NCBI RefSeq assembly: GCF_004365705.1
Contig: NZ_SOBN01000001.1
Location: 4,326,001 to 4,390,000 of the forward strand
Direction: 5' to 3'
DNA length: 64,000 nt
From: Streptomyces sp. 846.5
GTDB taxonomy: Bacteria > Actinomycetota > Actinomycetes > Streptomycetales > Streptomycetaceae
Position 1 is the first letter of the stretch; every line of letters starts with the position of its first letter. The position numbers and the translations under genes are program-made. The notes beneath the pieces were generated by a model. That model did no database searches. It was not told the origin of the DNA and saw only the letters and a program-made list of their open reading frames with translations. Positions 18,186-26,094 of this stretch are shown in pieces.

Positions 18186-19352
18186 TCAGTTGCGCAGGGC
18201 CGTGCCGATCCGGTCCATGGAGCTCAGCCGCATCAGGCCGTAGTTGTAGAACTCGACCTCGGGGACGCCCAGTTCGTCGAGCACCCGGATCTTCGCGGCC
18301 AGGTTGGCCGGGCCGTCGCAGTCCTGCGACATCGGCCGCAGGATCACGGCCAGGGCGGACGGGTCCACCCCGTACAGGGCGAAGGCGGCGACCTTCTCGC
18401 GCACCTGTTCGGCGGTGGGGGCGTAGCCCAGGGTCTCGATGCCGTGCACGACCTTGGCCAGCGCGGGCAGGTCGATGCCGGAGAGCCTGCCCTTGCCGGG
18501 CCCGTCGCCGTCGATGAAGGTCAGCCGCATGCCGTGCTCGGTGGCGACCTGGGCGGCCTCCTCGGCGAGCGAGGTGACGGTGGCGGCGGAGGTGTCGACG
18601 TAGGCGGCGAGGGCTCCGTCGGCGACGGTGTCGAGGGCGGGGGGATGTTCGGCGGCGTGCTCGTCGGTCAGCGCCGACCGGATCTCCGCCCGGACGGCCT
18701 GCCGGACCTCGTCGGCCGGGACGCCGAGCGCACCGGCCCGGACGCGGCAGTGCTCACAGAAGCACAGCCCGAGCAGGGCCTCGGTGACCGCTCCCAGCCG
18801 CTCGAAGTAGCGCTCGTGGTGGAAGCCGTGCCGCAGGCCGTGGAAGTGCAGCGACTCGGCGCGGACGGCGTCCACGCCGTATCGGGCGTGCTCGGCGACC
18901 AGGGTGCGCACATAGGCGCGGACCTCCGGGTTGGCCGGGCAGAGCTCGGTCAGGGCGCGGTCGCCGAAGGCGTTGGCCGGGGCGCAGTCGGGGTGCTGGA
19001 AGCCGAGCCGGTCGTTGTGCAGGAAGACCGTCCAGGCGTGCAGCTTCATTCCGCGGCGCGCGGCCTGGGCCGCGGCCTCGGCGAAGGGGTCGCCGTCGCC
19101 GATCGCCCCGGCCGGGGCCGGGCGCAGCCGCAGGCCGTCCCAGCGGGCCGGATCGGGGCGGAAGTAGGCGGCGCCCGGCTCCAGGTAGCCGACCACCCGG
19201 CGCGGGTTGTGCGGGAAGACGTCGCGCGCCTGGTGGTAGACGGAGGCGAGGGTGACGCCGCCGACCCCGGCGCGGTCGGTGAGGTTGCCGAAGAAGAGGT
19301 CGCTGCCCTCGTCCAGGAGGTCGGTGGCGAAGGCGAGGACGGACGACTCCAC
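18186..19352 (-). CDS. Conserved barrel-like protein of unknown function, possible DasR target
   Basis: A 388-residue protein without signal peptide or transmembrane segments. Features include a FFGNLTDRAGVGGVTLASVYHQARD opening, YGVDAVRAESLHFHGLRHGFHH, a CFCEHCR cysteine pair and a C-terminal EVEFYNYGLM. The alternation of beta-like segments and the ends of strands rich in D, E and H suggest a TIM-barrel glycoside-hydrolase-like fold. No catalytic family is recognised. The GTG at 19352 has a ggag element 12 bases upstream. A near-perfect DasR-type site lies 72 bases upstream of the start, so the role may concern amino-sugar metabolism. Confidence 0.6.
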   Translation of the reverse strand: MESSVLAFATDLLDEGSDLFFGNLTDRAGVGGVTLASVYHQARDVFPHNPRRVVGYLEPGAAYFRPDPARWDGLRLRPAPAGAIGDGDPFAEAAAQAARRGMKLHAWTVFLHNDRLGFQHPDCAPANAFGDRALTELCPANPEVRAYVRTLVAEHARYGVDAVRAESLHFHGLRHGFHHERYFERLGAVTEALLGLCFCEHCRVRAGALGVPADEVRQAVRAEIRSALTDEHAAEHPPALDTVADGALAAYVDTSAATVTSLAEEAAQVATEHGMRLTFIDGDGPGKGRLSGIDLPALAKVVHGIETLGYAPTAEQVREKVAAFALYGVDPSALAVILRPMSQDCDGPANLAAKIRVLDELGVPEVEFYNYGLMRLSSMDRIGTALRN

Positions 19353-19423
19353 GGGGGCTGCTCCGGGGGGGGGTAGGCGTGTAGGCGGTTCGGATCTGAC
19401 GTCACCGTAGCCGTGGGGCGGCG

Positions 19424-19439
19424 ATTGGTCTAGACCTAG
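19424..19439. promoter_or_regulatory. DasR-responsive element (dre)-like site
   Basis: The 16-mer attggtctagacctag matches the known DasR consensus ACTGGTCTAGACCACT, with a perfect TGGTCTAGACC core. It lies 72-87 bases upstream of the barrel-like gene start and about 220 bases from cvnA. DasR represses chitin and GlcNAc genes and is released by glucosamine-6-phosphate. Binding here is inferred. Confidence 0.6.
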
Positions 19440-19655
19440 TGGGGGTCGAGGAGTCTGACGCATTCTTTTCGGGGTTGATTCGAATTGATCGATCGCGCTG
19501 AATGAAATGCTCGCAGAGTTGATCGGAAATGATCAGGATTCACGCGAAGGAATTCAATCGGGCAGAATGCGATTAACCGGGCGAGAGGGCATCGCTAGCG
19601 TGGTTCACCTGCTGTACCCACGTTTCTGACGTTCTCTCATGGCACCGGAGGCTCG

Positions 19656-22166
19656 GTGAATGCGCCGAATCGCATGTTAAATCTACGTGAACCCGCAGGT
19701 GAATTCAACCAGGAGCCTGCTAAGCCCCGCGGTCTGCTCCGGCGGACGATCATTTCTCCCGCCACCATCCGGGCGAAGCTCGTCCGGATCCTGGTGATCG
19801 CGCTCGCCCTGGTGGTGGGACTGCTCGGGGTGCTGGTCGGGCAGCAGTTCTCGGCGGAGCAGCAGGCCTCCTCGACGGTGCGCGAGGTGAAGCTGCTGAT
19901 CGCGGTGCAGAGCTTCGTCCACGAGCATCAGAAGGAACGTGGCCTCACCACCGGACTGATCAGCGGCACCAGCAGCTTCCGGGCGAAGCTGCCGGCTCAG
20001 CGCCAGGCCACCGACGCGGCCCTGGCCCAGGTCAGGCAGCTGGTGGCCGGGCGCAACGACGCCGCCTCCACGGCGGTGCGGGCCGATCTGGGCGCCGTCG
20101 ACCAGCTCGGGTCCATCCGTAGCGCGGCGGACGGCGGCCACGGCGACCTGTACGCCACCTTCGACTACTTCACCAACGCCAACACCGCACTGACCCATCT
20201 GACCATGGGTCTGGAGCGGGCCCAGGACGCGCAGCTGCACAGTGGCATCCAGGCGCTGCTGACGCTGGGCAACGCCAAGGAGTCGACCGGTCAGGAGCGG
20301 GCCCTGATGACCGGCTCGCTGCCGCTCGGCCGCTTCCCCCGCGACTGGTACACCCGCTTCACCGAGGTCCGGGCCGACCGGCTGGCCAACCTCGCCGACC
20401 TGCCGCTGTGGACCACACCGGCCGAGCAGGCGCAGATCGACCGGATCTGGACCCAGCCCTACGCCCAGCAGATCCAGACCTGGGAGCTGCAGGCCGTGCA
20501 GGGCGGCGGATCGCTCGACGACCGGGCCATCCCCAGCGACCAGTGGTTCGCCAAGATGACCCTCACCGTCAACGACATGCGAGCCGCGCAGATCACCCTG
20601 GGCGACGACATCACCGCCAGGGCGAGGGCGCTGCAGGTCGCCGCCCAGCGGCAGCTGCTGCTGCTCGGGCTGCTGGCCCTGGCGGCCTTCGCGCTGATCG
20701 GCGCACTCGCGGTGGCCTGCATCCGCTCCATCTCCGCGCCGCTCGCGGCGCTCGCCCGCGAGGCGGAGGAGATCGCCGGCGGCCGGCTCCCCGCGGCCGT
20801 CGGCAAGGTGCAGGAGGGCGGCGGCGAGCAGCCACCGCCCACGCCGGTACTGGTGCCCAAGCGGGCCGGGGCCGAGGTCAGGATGGTCGCCGAGGCCTTC
20901 GACCAGGTCCAGCGGGTCGCCTTCGACCTGGCCACCGAGCAGACGGTGCTGCGTCGCAACGCCACCGACTCGCTGGTCAACCTGGGCCGCCGGAACCAGA
21001 ACCTGGTCCGCCGTCAGATCGGCTTCATCAACAAGCTGGAGCACGAGGACGCCGACCCCACCCAGCTCGCCAACCTGTTCGAGCTCGACCACCTGGCGAC
21101 GCGTATGCGCCGCAACGCCGAATCCCTGCTGGTGCTGGCCGGCGAGTCCAGCCCGCGACCCTGGGCCACCCCGCTCAGCGTCACCGACGTGATCCGCGCC
21201 GCGCTCTCCGAGGTGGAGGAGTACCGCCGGGTGACCCTGCGCCGGGTCGACCCGGTGAAGATCACCGGTGCGGTCGTCGCCGAGGTCGCCCACCTGCTCG
21301 CCGAGCTGATCGAGAACGCCCTCAACTTCTCGCCGCCCGACGCGGACGTGGAGATCGAGGGGCGCAGGACCAGCGCCGGATACCTGGTCGCGGTCGTCGA
21401 CCACGGCCTGGGCATGAGCCCCGAGGCGCTGGCGGAGGCCAATGTCCGGCTCTCCGGCACGGCCAGTTTCATGGCCGAACCGACCCGCTTCCTGGGTCAC
21501 TTCGTGGTCGGCTCGCTGGCCCGCCGGCACGGGATGGAGGTCCGTCTCGGCGACGCGCCGGCGGCCGGGGTGGTGGCCAGGGTGCTGCTGCCCAACACCC
21601 TGCTCGCCGAGACCGCCAAGCCGCGGGAGCAGCAGGACAGCGTGCCCGAGTGGGCTGGGCGGGCGCTGCCCGCCGACGACGCACCCGAACTGCAACGGGA
21701 GATCGACATGGGCGCGCTGCCGCCGATCCGTACCGCGGCCCGGCTCGGCACCGAGTACACCATCGGGCAGCCGGAGCCGCAGCCGCAGGTGGAACCGGGG
21801 ACGGCCGCGCGGCCGGCCGCGTCCGTGGTCGGGCCGCGGGGGGCGTACGACGACCTGGTGGGCGCGGGAACGCGCAGCCCGTCCGCTGCCCGCACCAGGA
21901 ACGGGCTGGTCAAGCGGCCCCGCCGGACCGCGATCCCGTCGGCAATGACCGAGGTGTCGGGCCGCTGGCAGGCCGGTGAGGAGCGCACCCCGGAGCGTTC
22001 GCCGGAGGAGGTCCGGCTGATGCTCTCCTCCTTCCGCGCCGCGCACCACCGCGGGGAGACCGCGACGCTGCAGACCCCGGTGGTGCAGACCGACGCCACG
22101 GTTCAGGACGCCATGGTGCAAGACGCCGCAGACCAGGAGATCCAGCCGAGGGAGACCGAGTCATGA
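19656..22166 (+). CDS. cvnA: Conservon sensor kinase-like protein CvnA (NIT domain)
   Basis: An 836-residue membrane protein. Transmembrane helix 1 (about residues 42-64) and helix 2 (about 334-356) flank an extracytoplasmic nitrate/nitrite-sensing-type (NIT) domain. A HAMP-like linker, a dimerisation region (RRNQNLVRRQIGFINKLEHEDADP) and a HATPase_c domain follow, with N-box ELIENALNFSPP (about 550) and G-box DHGLGMSPE (about 582). The C-terminal 170 residues are disordered. CvnA proteins cooperate with CvnB-D in a G-protein-like membrane complex. GTG start with ggagg at 19647. Codon 8 is TTA (19677-19679), so translation should depend on the bldA tRNA. Its stop overlaps cvnB by 4 bases. Confidence 0.88.
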   Translation: MNAPNRMLNLREPAGEFNQEPAKPRGLLRRTIISPATIRAKLVRILVIALALVVGLLGVLVGQQFSAEQQASSTVREVKLLIAVQSFVHEHQKERGLTTGLISGTSSFRAKLPAQRQATDAALAQVRQLVAGRNDAASTAVRADLGAVDQLGSIRSAADGGHGDLYATFDYFTNANTALTHLTMGLERAQDAQLHSGIQALLTLGNAKESTGQERALMTGSLPLGRFPRDWYTRFTEVRADRLANLADLPLWTTPAEQAQIDRIWTQPYAQQIQTWELQAVQGGGSLDDRAIPSDQWFAKMTLTVNDMRAAQITLGDDITARARALQVAAQRQLLLLGLLALAAFALIGALAVACIRSISAPLAALAREAEEIAGGRLPAAVGKVQEGGGEQPPPTPVLVPKRAGAEVRMVAEAFDQVQRVAFDLATEQTVLRRNATDSLVNLGRRNQNLVRRQIGFINKLEHEDADPTQLANLFELDHLATRMRRNAESLLVLAGESSPRPWATPLSVTDVIRAALSEVEEYRRVTLRRVDPVKITGAVVAEVAHLLAELIENALNFSPPDADVEIEGRRTSAGYLVAVVDHGLGMSPEALAEANVRLSGTASFMAEPTRFLGHFVVGSLARRHGMEVRLGDAPAAGVVARVLLPNTLLAETAKPREQQDSVPEWAGRALPADDAPELQREIDMGALPPIRTAARLGTEYTIGQPEPQPQVEPGTAARPAASVVGPRGAYDDLVGAGTRSPSAARTRNGLVKRPRRTAIPSAMTEVSGRWQAGEERTPERSPEEVRLMLSSFRAAHHRGETATLQTPVVQTDATVQDAMVQDAADQEIQPRETES

Positions 22167-22597
22167 GCACATCCAGCACCACGCACTCCTCCGACACCCA
22201 GACCTTCAACTGGCTGCTCGCCAACTTCGTCCGCAACACGGACGGGGTGCGGGACGCGGTCGCGGTGTCCTCGGACGGGCTGCTGATCGCGGTCTCCGAG
22301 GGGCTGGGACGCACCGACGCCGACCATCTGTCGGCGGTGGTCTCCGGGCTGGCCAGCCTGGCCCGCAGCGCCTCGCGGCGCTACGACTTCGACGGCATGA
22401 AGCTGCTGATGATCGAGATGAGGCGGGGCTTCCTGCTGGTCTCGGCCGTCACCGACGGCAGCTGTGTGGGCGTACTCGCGGACAGTACGGCCGAGCTGGG
22501 TCTGGTCGGCTACGAGATGGCGGTCCTCGCCGACCGGGCCGGCGATCTGCTGACCCCGGCGCTGATCGCCGATCTGAGGCAGGTCCTGCCGAGATGA
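22163..22597 (+). CDS. cvnB: Roadblock/LC7 domain protein CvnB
   Basis: A 144-residue single roadblock/LC7 domain protein. FNWLLANFVRNTDGVRDAVAVSSDGLLIAVSEGL is the family signature. Such proteins act as GTPase-activating or scaffolding partners of the small GTPase in the conservon (MglB-like). It starts at an ATGA overlap with cvnA and ends in an ATGA overlap with cvnC, so the operon is translationally coupled. Confidence 0.92.
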   Translation: MSTSSTTHSSDTQTFNWLLANFVRNTDGVRDAVAVSSDGLLIAVSEGLGRTDADHLSAVVSGLASLARSASRRYDFDGMKLLMIEMRRGFLLVSAVTDGSCVGVLADSTAELGLVGYEMAVLADRAGDLLTPALIADLRQVLPR

Positions 22598-22935
22598 GTT
22601 CCGAGGACACGCCTGACGCCATGTTCGTGCGGCCGTTCATCATGACCGGCGGTCGGGTCCGTCCGGTCCGGGACGACCTGCGGCTGGAGACGCTGGTGAC
22701 GGCGACGCCCGGATCTCTCTTTGCGCCACTGGAGTTCGAACGCCGACGGATTGTGACAATCTGTCAGACCCCGCAGTCGGTGGCCGAAGTGGCGGCCGGT
22801 ATCGGGGCGCCGCTCGGCGTGGCCAAGGTGCTGATCGGCGACCTGGTCGCCGTCGAACTGCTGGTCTGCCACCAGCCAAGGGAAGTACCGCTCGATGTGA
22901 TGGAGAGGATCAGGGACCATGTCCGGGCGCTTTGA
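22594..22935 (+). CDS. cvnC: DUF742 protein CvnC
   Basis: A 113-residue DUF742 protein with FVRPFIMTGGRVRPVRDDLRLETLV, CQTPQSVAEVAAGIGAPLGVAKVLIGDLV and the C-terminal LDVMERIRDHVRAL. It is predicted to contain a winged-helix-like fold. It is the invariant third member of conservons; its role is probably to bridge CvnB and CvnD. Overlaps: 4 bases with cvnB, 17 bases with cvnD. Confidence 0.92.
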   Translation: MSSEDTPDAMFVRPFIMTGGRVRPVRDDLRLETLVTATPGSLFAPLEFERRRIVTICQTPQSVAEVAAGIGAPLGVAKVLIGDLVAVELLVCHQPREVPLDVMERIRDHVRAL

Positions 22936-23563
22936 GAACCGCAGCAGGGACCGGGGCCCCAAGGCGCCCCCTGCCGCCCCGGCCCAGGTGCCGCTGGCCG
23001 CGAAGATCGTGGTCAGCGGGGGCTTAGGGGTCGGCAAGACGACCTTTGTCGGGGCGATCTCCGAGATCGAGCCGCTGGACACCGAGGCGGCGATCACCGA
23101 GGTCTCGGTGGGTGTCGACTCGCTGGACGGGGTCGAGGGGAAGACCACGACCACGGTCGCCCTGGACTTCGGGCGGATCACTCTGGACGCCTCACTCGTC
23201 CTCTACCTCTTCGGCACCCCGGGGCAGGACCGATTCTCCTTCCTCTGGGACGACCTGGTGGAGGGCGCGCTGGGCACCGTCGTGCTGGCCGACACCCGCA
23301 GGATCGAGGACTCCTTCCCGGCGGTGGACTACTTCGAGGAGCGGGCGGCGCCGTTCGTGCTGGCCGTCAACCGCTTTGACGGGGCGGAGCCGTTCGAGCT
23401 GGAGGAGGTGCGGGAGGCGCTGGGGCTTGGGCCGGACGTGCCGGTCGTGCACTGTGACGCACGGGACCGGGGGTCGGTGCGGGATGTGCTGGTGGCGCTG
23501 ATGGATCAGGTGATCAGCCGGCACGTGGCCGCTCAGCGGAAGGTGGGGGCGTTGGTGCGGTAG
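22919..23563 (+). CDS. cvnD: Conservon GTP-binding protein CvnD
   Basis: A 214-residue small GTPase. G1 is SGGLGVGKTTFVG, G3-like is LYLFGTPGQDRFSF, and G4 is AVNRFDGA (a variant of NKxD). The membrane-linked switch is thought to relay CvnA signals. The leucine in the G1 loop (codon 36, 23024-23026) is encoded by the rare TTA codon, so production should depend on bldA. The operon lacks a fifth P450 gene, unlike the extended conservons. A dispersed palindromic repeat follows the gene. Confidence 0.92.
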   Translation: MSGRFENRSRDRGPKAPPAAPAQVPLAAKIVVSGGLGVGKTTFVGAISEIEPLDTEAAITEVSVGVDSLDGVEGKTTTTVALDFGRITLDASLVLYLFGTPGQDRFSFLWDDLVEGALGTVVLADTRRIEDSFPAVDYFEERAAPFVLAVNRFDGAEPFELEEVREALGLGPDVPVVHCDARDRGSVRDVLVALMDQVISRHVAAQRKVGALVR

Positions 23564-23597
23564 GGCGGGGTCGGGTTTTCGGCTGCGGACCGTAGGC

Positions 23598-23680
23598 GGC
23601 TTGTCGCGCAGTTCCCCGCGCCCCTATGTAGGTGCAACTGAACCTCTGTGGGCAAGTTGCACTATCCAGGGGCGCGGGGC
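23598..23680. repeat. Streptomycete dispersed intergenic palindrome / terminator
   Basis: The left part (ggcttgtcgcgcagttcccc, followed by gcgcccct) is a sequence I recognise as highly repeated between genes in streptomycetes. The arms ccccgcgcccct (23614-23625) and aggggcgcgggg (23668-23679) are perfect 12-bp complements, with inner arms gtgcaact (23632-23639) and agttgcac (23655-23662). It separates the convergent cvnD and corA genes and can act as a bidirectional terminator. Confidence 0.65.
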
Positions 23681-23683
23681 TGG

Positions 23684-24751
23684 TCAGATCCAGTCGCGTT
23701 TCTTGAAGCCGAGGTAGAGGGCGACGGAGAGCGCGACCATGACACCGGTGGACGCCCAGAAGCCGGCCTGGGTGCCGAAGCCCGGGTAGGGCACGTTCTG
23801 GCCGTAGAAGCCGGTGACCGCGGTGGGGACGGCGATGATGGAGGCCCAGCTGGTGACCTTCTTCATGATCATGTTCATCCGGTTGCCCTGGACCGTGAGA
23901 TTGGTCTCCATCACCGAGCTCACCAGGTCGCGCAGCGACTCGGTCCACTCGGTCGCGCGCAGCACATGGTCGTAGACGTCGTGGTAGTACGGCAGCATCG
24001 CGTCGCTGACAGGGTGTCCCCCCGCGCGCTTTACCGTTTCCGTGCGCTGGACCTCGGGCGCCGCGGGTTCACCCAGGGGCTCGGGGAGTGGCGCCCCGAT
24101 GGGTCGCAGTAGGTCGCGGCGGAGCAGGGTGTTGACGACCTCGCGCATCGGCAGCACCACCCGGCGCAGTCGCACCAGGTTCTTACGGAGTTCGAAGGAC
24201 TGCCGCTGGACGGTCTGCACCTCGTCCCGGCCGTCCTCGAAGAGCAGCTCCTCCAGCGCCTCGATCCGCTCGTCCAGCTCCTGCACGGCGTTGAAGTGCC
24301 CGTCGACCAGGTAGTCGAGCAGCCCGTGCAGCAGATAGCCGACGCCCTCCTTGGCCAGGTCGGGGGAGTCGTCCCAGCGGGAGACGACCCGGTCCATGTC
24401 GAAGTGCCCGGTCTTGCGCACGGTGATCAGCGCGTTGGGTGTGACGAAGACCGCGATCTCGCTGGTGTGCAGCGTCCCGTCGCCCGGGTCGGTGTGGACC
24501 GCGTAGGCGCTCATGAAGAGGTGGGTGCGGTAGCGGTCCAGCTTGGGGCGCTGGTGGTCGTGCCGGGCGTCCTCGACGGCCAGCTCGTGCAGGCCGAACT
24601 CCTCGGTGATCAGGTCGAAGTCGGCCGGTTCCGGATCGCACAGATCCAGCCACACGGTGCAGTCCGGCTCGCAGACATAGTCGGATATGTCCTGTGCTGG
24701 GAAGTTTTCCAGAGCCAGGGTGCCGTTTCGGTACAGCCGGGTTCGAGCCAT
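23684..24751 (-). CDS. CorA family divalent metal transporter with GQN signature
   Basis: A 355-residue CorA-type transporter. The large cytoplasmic funnel domain is followed by two C-terminal transmembrane helices (about residues 292-312 and 327-347) and the basic tail GFKKRDWI. The loop signature reads YGQNVP in place of the canonical YGMNF, with Gln for Met. The GMN motif forms the ion-selectivity ring, so altered specificity or an efflux role is possible. The stem helix ends in NRMNMIMKKVTSWASI, as expected. No Mg-responsive leader was recognised in the 115 bases upstream. Confidence 0.85.
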   Translation of the reverse strand: MARTRLYRNGTLALENFPAQDISDYVCEPDCTVWLDLCDPEPADFDLITEEFGLHELAVEDARHDHQRPKLDRYRTHLFMSAYAVHTDPGDGTLHTSEIAVFVTPNALITVRKTGHFDMDRVVSRWDDSPDLAKEGVGYLLHGLLDYLVDGHFNAVQELDERIEALEELLFEDGRDEVQTVQRQSFELRKNLVRLRRVVLPMREVVNTLLRRDLLRPIGAPLPEPLGEPAAPEVQRTETVKRAGGHPVSDAMLPYYHDVYDHVLRATEWTESLRDLVSSVMETNLTVQGNRMNMIMKKVTSWASIIAVPTAVTGFYGQNVPYPGFGTQAGFWASTGVMVALSVALYLGFKKRDWI

Positions 24752-24867
24752 CCCGACAGGATAGGGCCGGTCTCCGGCCCCACAGGTAAGGACGCCGCTG
24801 CTCAGGACGCCGCTGAGATAGGCTCGACGGTAAGGAGCACTCCAGGAGACCAGCAGGGACTATCGCG

Positions 24868-25014
24868 ATGAGCGTTCAGGACGACGGCTCCGAGGGCGGT
24901 GGACGGCAGGCCAGCAAGGGGGTCTGGATCCGGGCCGGCATCTATGTGATTGGCTTCCACGTGTTCGCCGGCTTCGTGATGCTGCTGTTCTACTTCGGCG
25001 GCCGGAACCACTGA
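24868..25014 (+). CDS. 48-residue single-pass membrane protein (DUF6126-like)
   Basis: Translation of this short frame gives MSVQDDGSEGGGRQASKGVW, then one transmembrane helix (RAGIYVIGFHVFAGFVMLLFYFGG) and a terminal RNH. The pattern resembles streptomycete small proteins of the DUF6126 type; this match is from memory and tentative. A possible ribosome binding site (aggag, 24844-24848) lies about 19 bases upstream. It precedes the STAS gene by 53 bases in the same direction. Function unknown. Confidence 0.5.
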   Translation: MSVQDDGSEGGGRQASKGVWIRAGIYVIGFHVFAGFVMLLFYFGGRNH

Positions 25015-25067
25015 AGCAGCACGGAACAGCTCTCCCAACAAGTCCCCCACCTGCGCCGGAGGCCCCC

Positions 25068-25496
25068 ATGACGATCCAGTGGCATTTCCAGGACGGCCCC
25101 TCGGTCGGCGTGCTCGCGGTCTCCGGCTACCTCGGCGCCGAGTCGGTGCCGCGCTTCGCCGGCGCGGTCGGCTGGGCCCTGGCCCGCGGCACCGGCCCGC
25201 TGATCGTGGACCTGAAGGCGCTGCTCGGCTGGTCCCCGCAGGGCCAGGCGGCGGTGGCGGCCGCGGTGCTGCGGCTGGCCGTGCAGCAGCGGACGCTGGA
25301 GCTGGCGGCGCTGCCCACGGGCGAGGGCAGCGCGCTGATACCCGAACTGCAGGGCCTGCCGGTCCACCCGGACCTGGAGACGGCGCTGGCCGCGCACCCC
25401 GCGACCGCGTCCGAGCAGGCGCGCTCGGAGGCGGAGCACCAGGGCGGCCACCAGAACTGGCGCAGCGCGGGGTGGCTGGAGCAGGCGCGCGGCTGA
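25068..25496 (+). CDS. STAS domain protein (anti-sigma factor antagonist-like)
   Basis: A 142-residue protein with a STAS fold. VGVLAVSGYLGAESVPRFAGAVGWALARGTGPLIVDLKALLGWSPQGQAAVAAA matches the beta-alpha organisation and the loop where the regulatory Ser normally sits. In this sequence that loop reads GWSPQG, so a phosphorylatable serine is present. The C-terminal 40 residues are a polar tail. It may take part in partner switching that controls a SigB/SigF-type factor, such as those at 3.6-5.6 kb, but no kinase gene adjoins it. Confidence 0.75.
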   Translation: MTIQWHFQDGPSVGVLAVSGYLGAESVPRFAGAVGWALARGTGPLIVDLKALLGWSPQGQAAVAAAVLRLAVQQRTLELAALPTGEGSALIPELQGLPVHPDLETALAAHPATASEQARSEAEHQGGHQNWRSAGWLEQARG

Positions 25497-25509
25497 GTAG
25501 GCTCGGGCC

Positions 25510-26094
25510 GTGCGCTTCGATGCCGTCCCCATGCCCTCGTCCGTCCGGGCCAGGCCCCGCGATCCGCGCGGCTACCCGGTCCCCGCGATCACTCCCTGGG
25601 AGGACGGGCAGCCGCAGTTCGCGCTCACCGACTACCGGCGGCAGGCGGACTGCGCCAACGGGCGGCTGTGCTCGGTCTGCAACACGCTGATGCCCAGGGG
25701 GCCGGTGTGGCGGGTGGTCGGCGCCACCGAGAGCGCCGCGATCGCCGAGGCGCTGGCGGCGGGACGCCCGTACCGCAATCTCGCCCCGACCATGGAGGGG
25801 CCGGGGCACCGGGCCTGCATGCTGTACGCCTCGATGGTTTGCCCCTATCTGGCCCGGCCCAACGCCCGGCGCGGGTTCTCGGCGGAGCAGCCGGACGAGC
25901 TGACCGCCCATGCGGTCCGCGGCGCCGCGCGCGGCGGCACCGGCGCGGTGGTCGGTTTCGGCGACTACGAGTACGCGGTGACCAGCACCCAGGTGCTGTT
26001 CCGCTTCCTGGACGTGGTGGAGTTCCTGCCGCACGAGGACGCCGCGTCGCACCTCCCGGAGCTGGAGGCGGAACTGGCGGCTCAGCCCCGGTAG
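25510..26094 (+). CDS. Conserved cysteine-containing protein, unknown function
   Basis: A 194-residue soluble protein. CSVCNTLMPRGPVWRVVG and GPGHRACMLYASMVCPYL give a C-x2-C ... H-x2-C ... C arrangement that could bind a metal. No enzyme family is recognised. It follows the STAS gene by 13 bases and may be cotranscribed with it. Its 3' end overlaps that of the convergent lipoprotein gene by 13 bases. Confidence 0.65.
   Translation: MRFDAVPMPSSVRARPRDPRGYPVPAITPWEDGQPQFALTDYRRQADCANGRLCSVCNTLMPRGPVWRVVGATESAAIAEALAAGRPYRNLAPTMEGPGHRACMLYASMVCPYLARPNARRGFSAEQPDELTAHAVRGAARGGTGAVVGFGDYEYAVTSTQVLFRFLDVVEFLPHEDAASHLPELEAELAAQPR

Noticed and set aside
18012..19376. Long plus-strand reading frame opposite the barrel-like protein gene
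   Set aside because: High GC leaves antisense frames open. Its translation is rich in G, V, R, D and Q without domain character, while the minus strand encodes a well-structured protein with a ribosome binding site.
19683..22121. 812-codon minus-strand frame antisense to cvnA
   Set aside because: The translation is low-complexity (G, R, H, Q-rich) and the plus strand carries a recognisable sensor kinase with overlapping downstream genes.
23564..23683. Search for a fifth conservon gene (CvnE, cytochrome P450)
   Set aside because: Only a palindromic repeat and the convergent CorA gene follow cvnD; no P450 motif is present.
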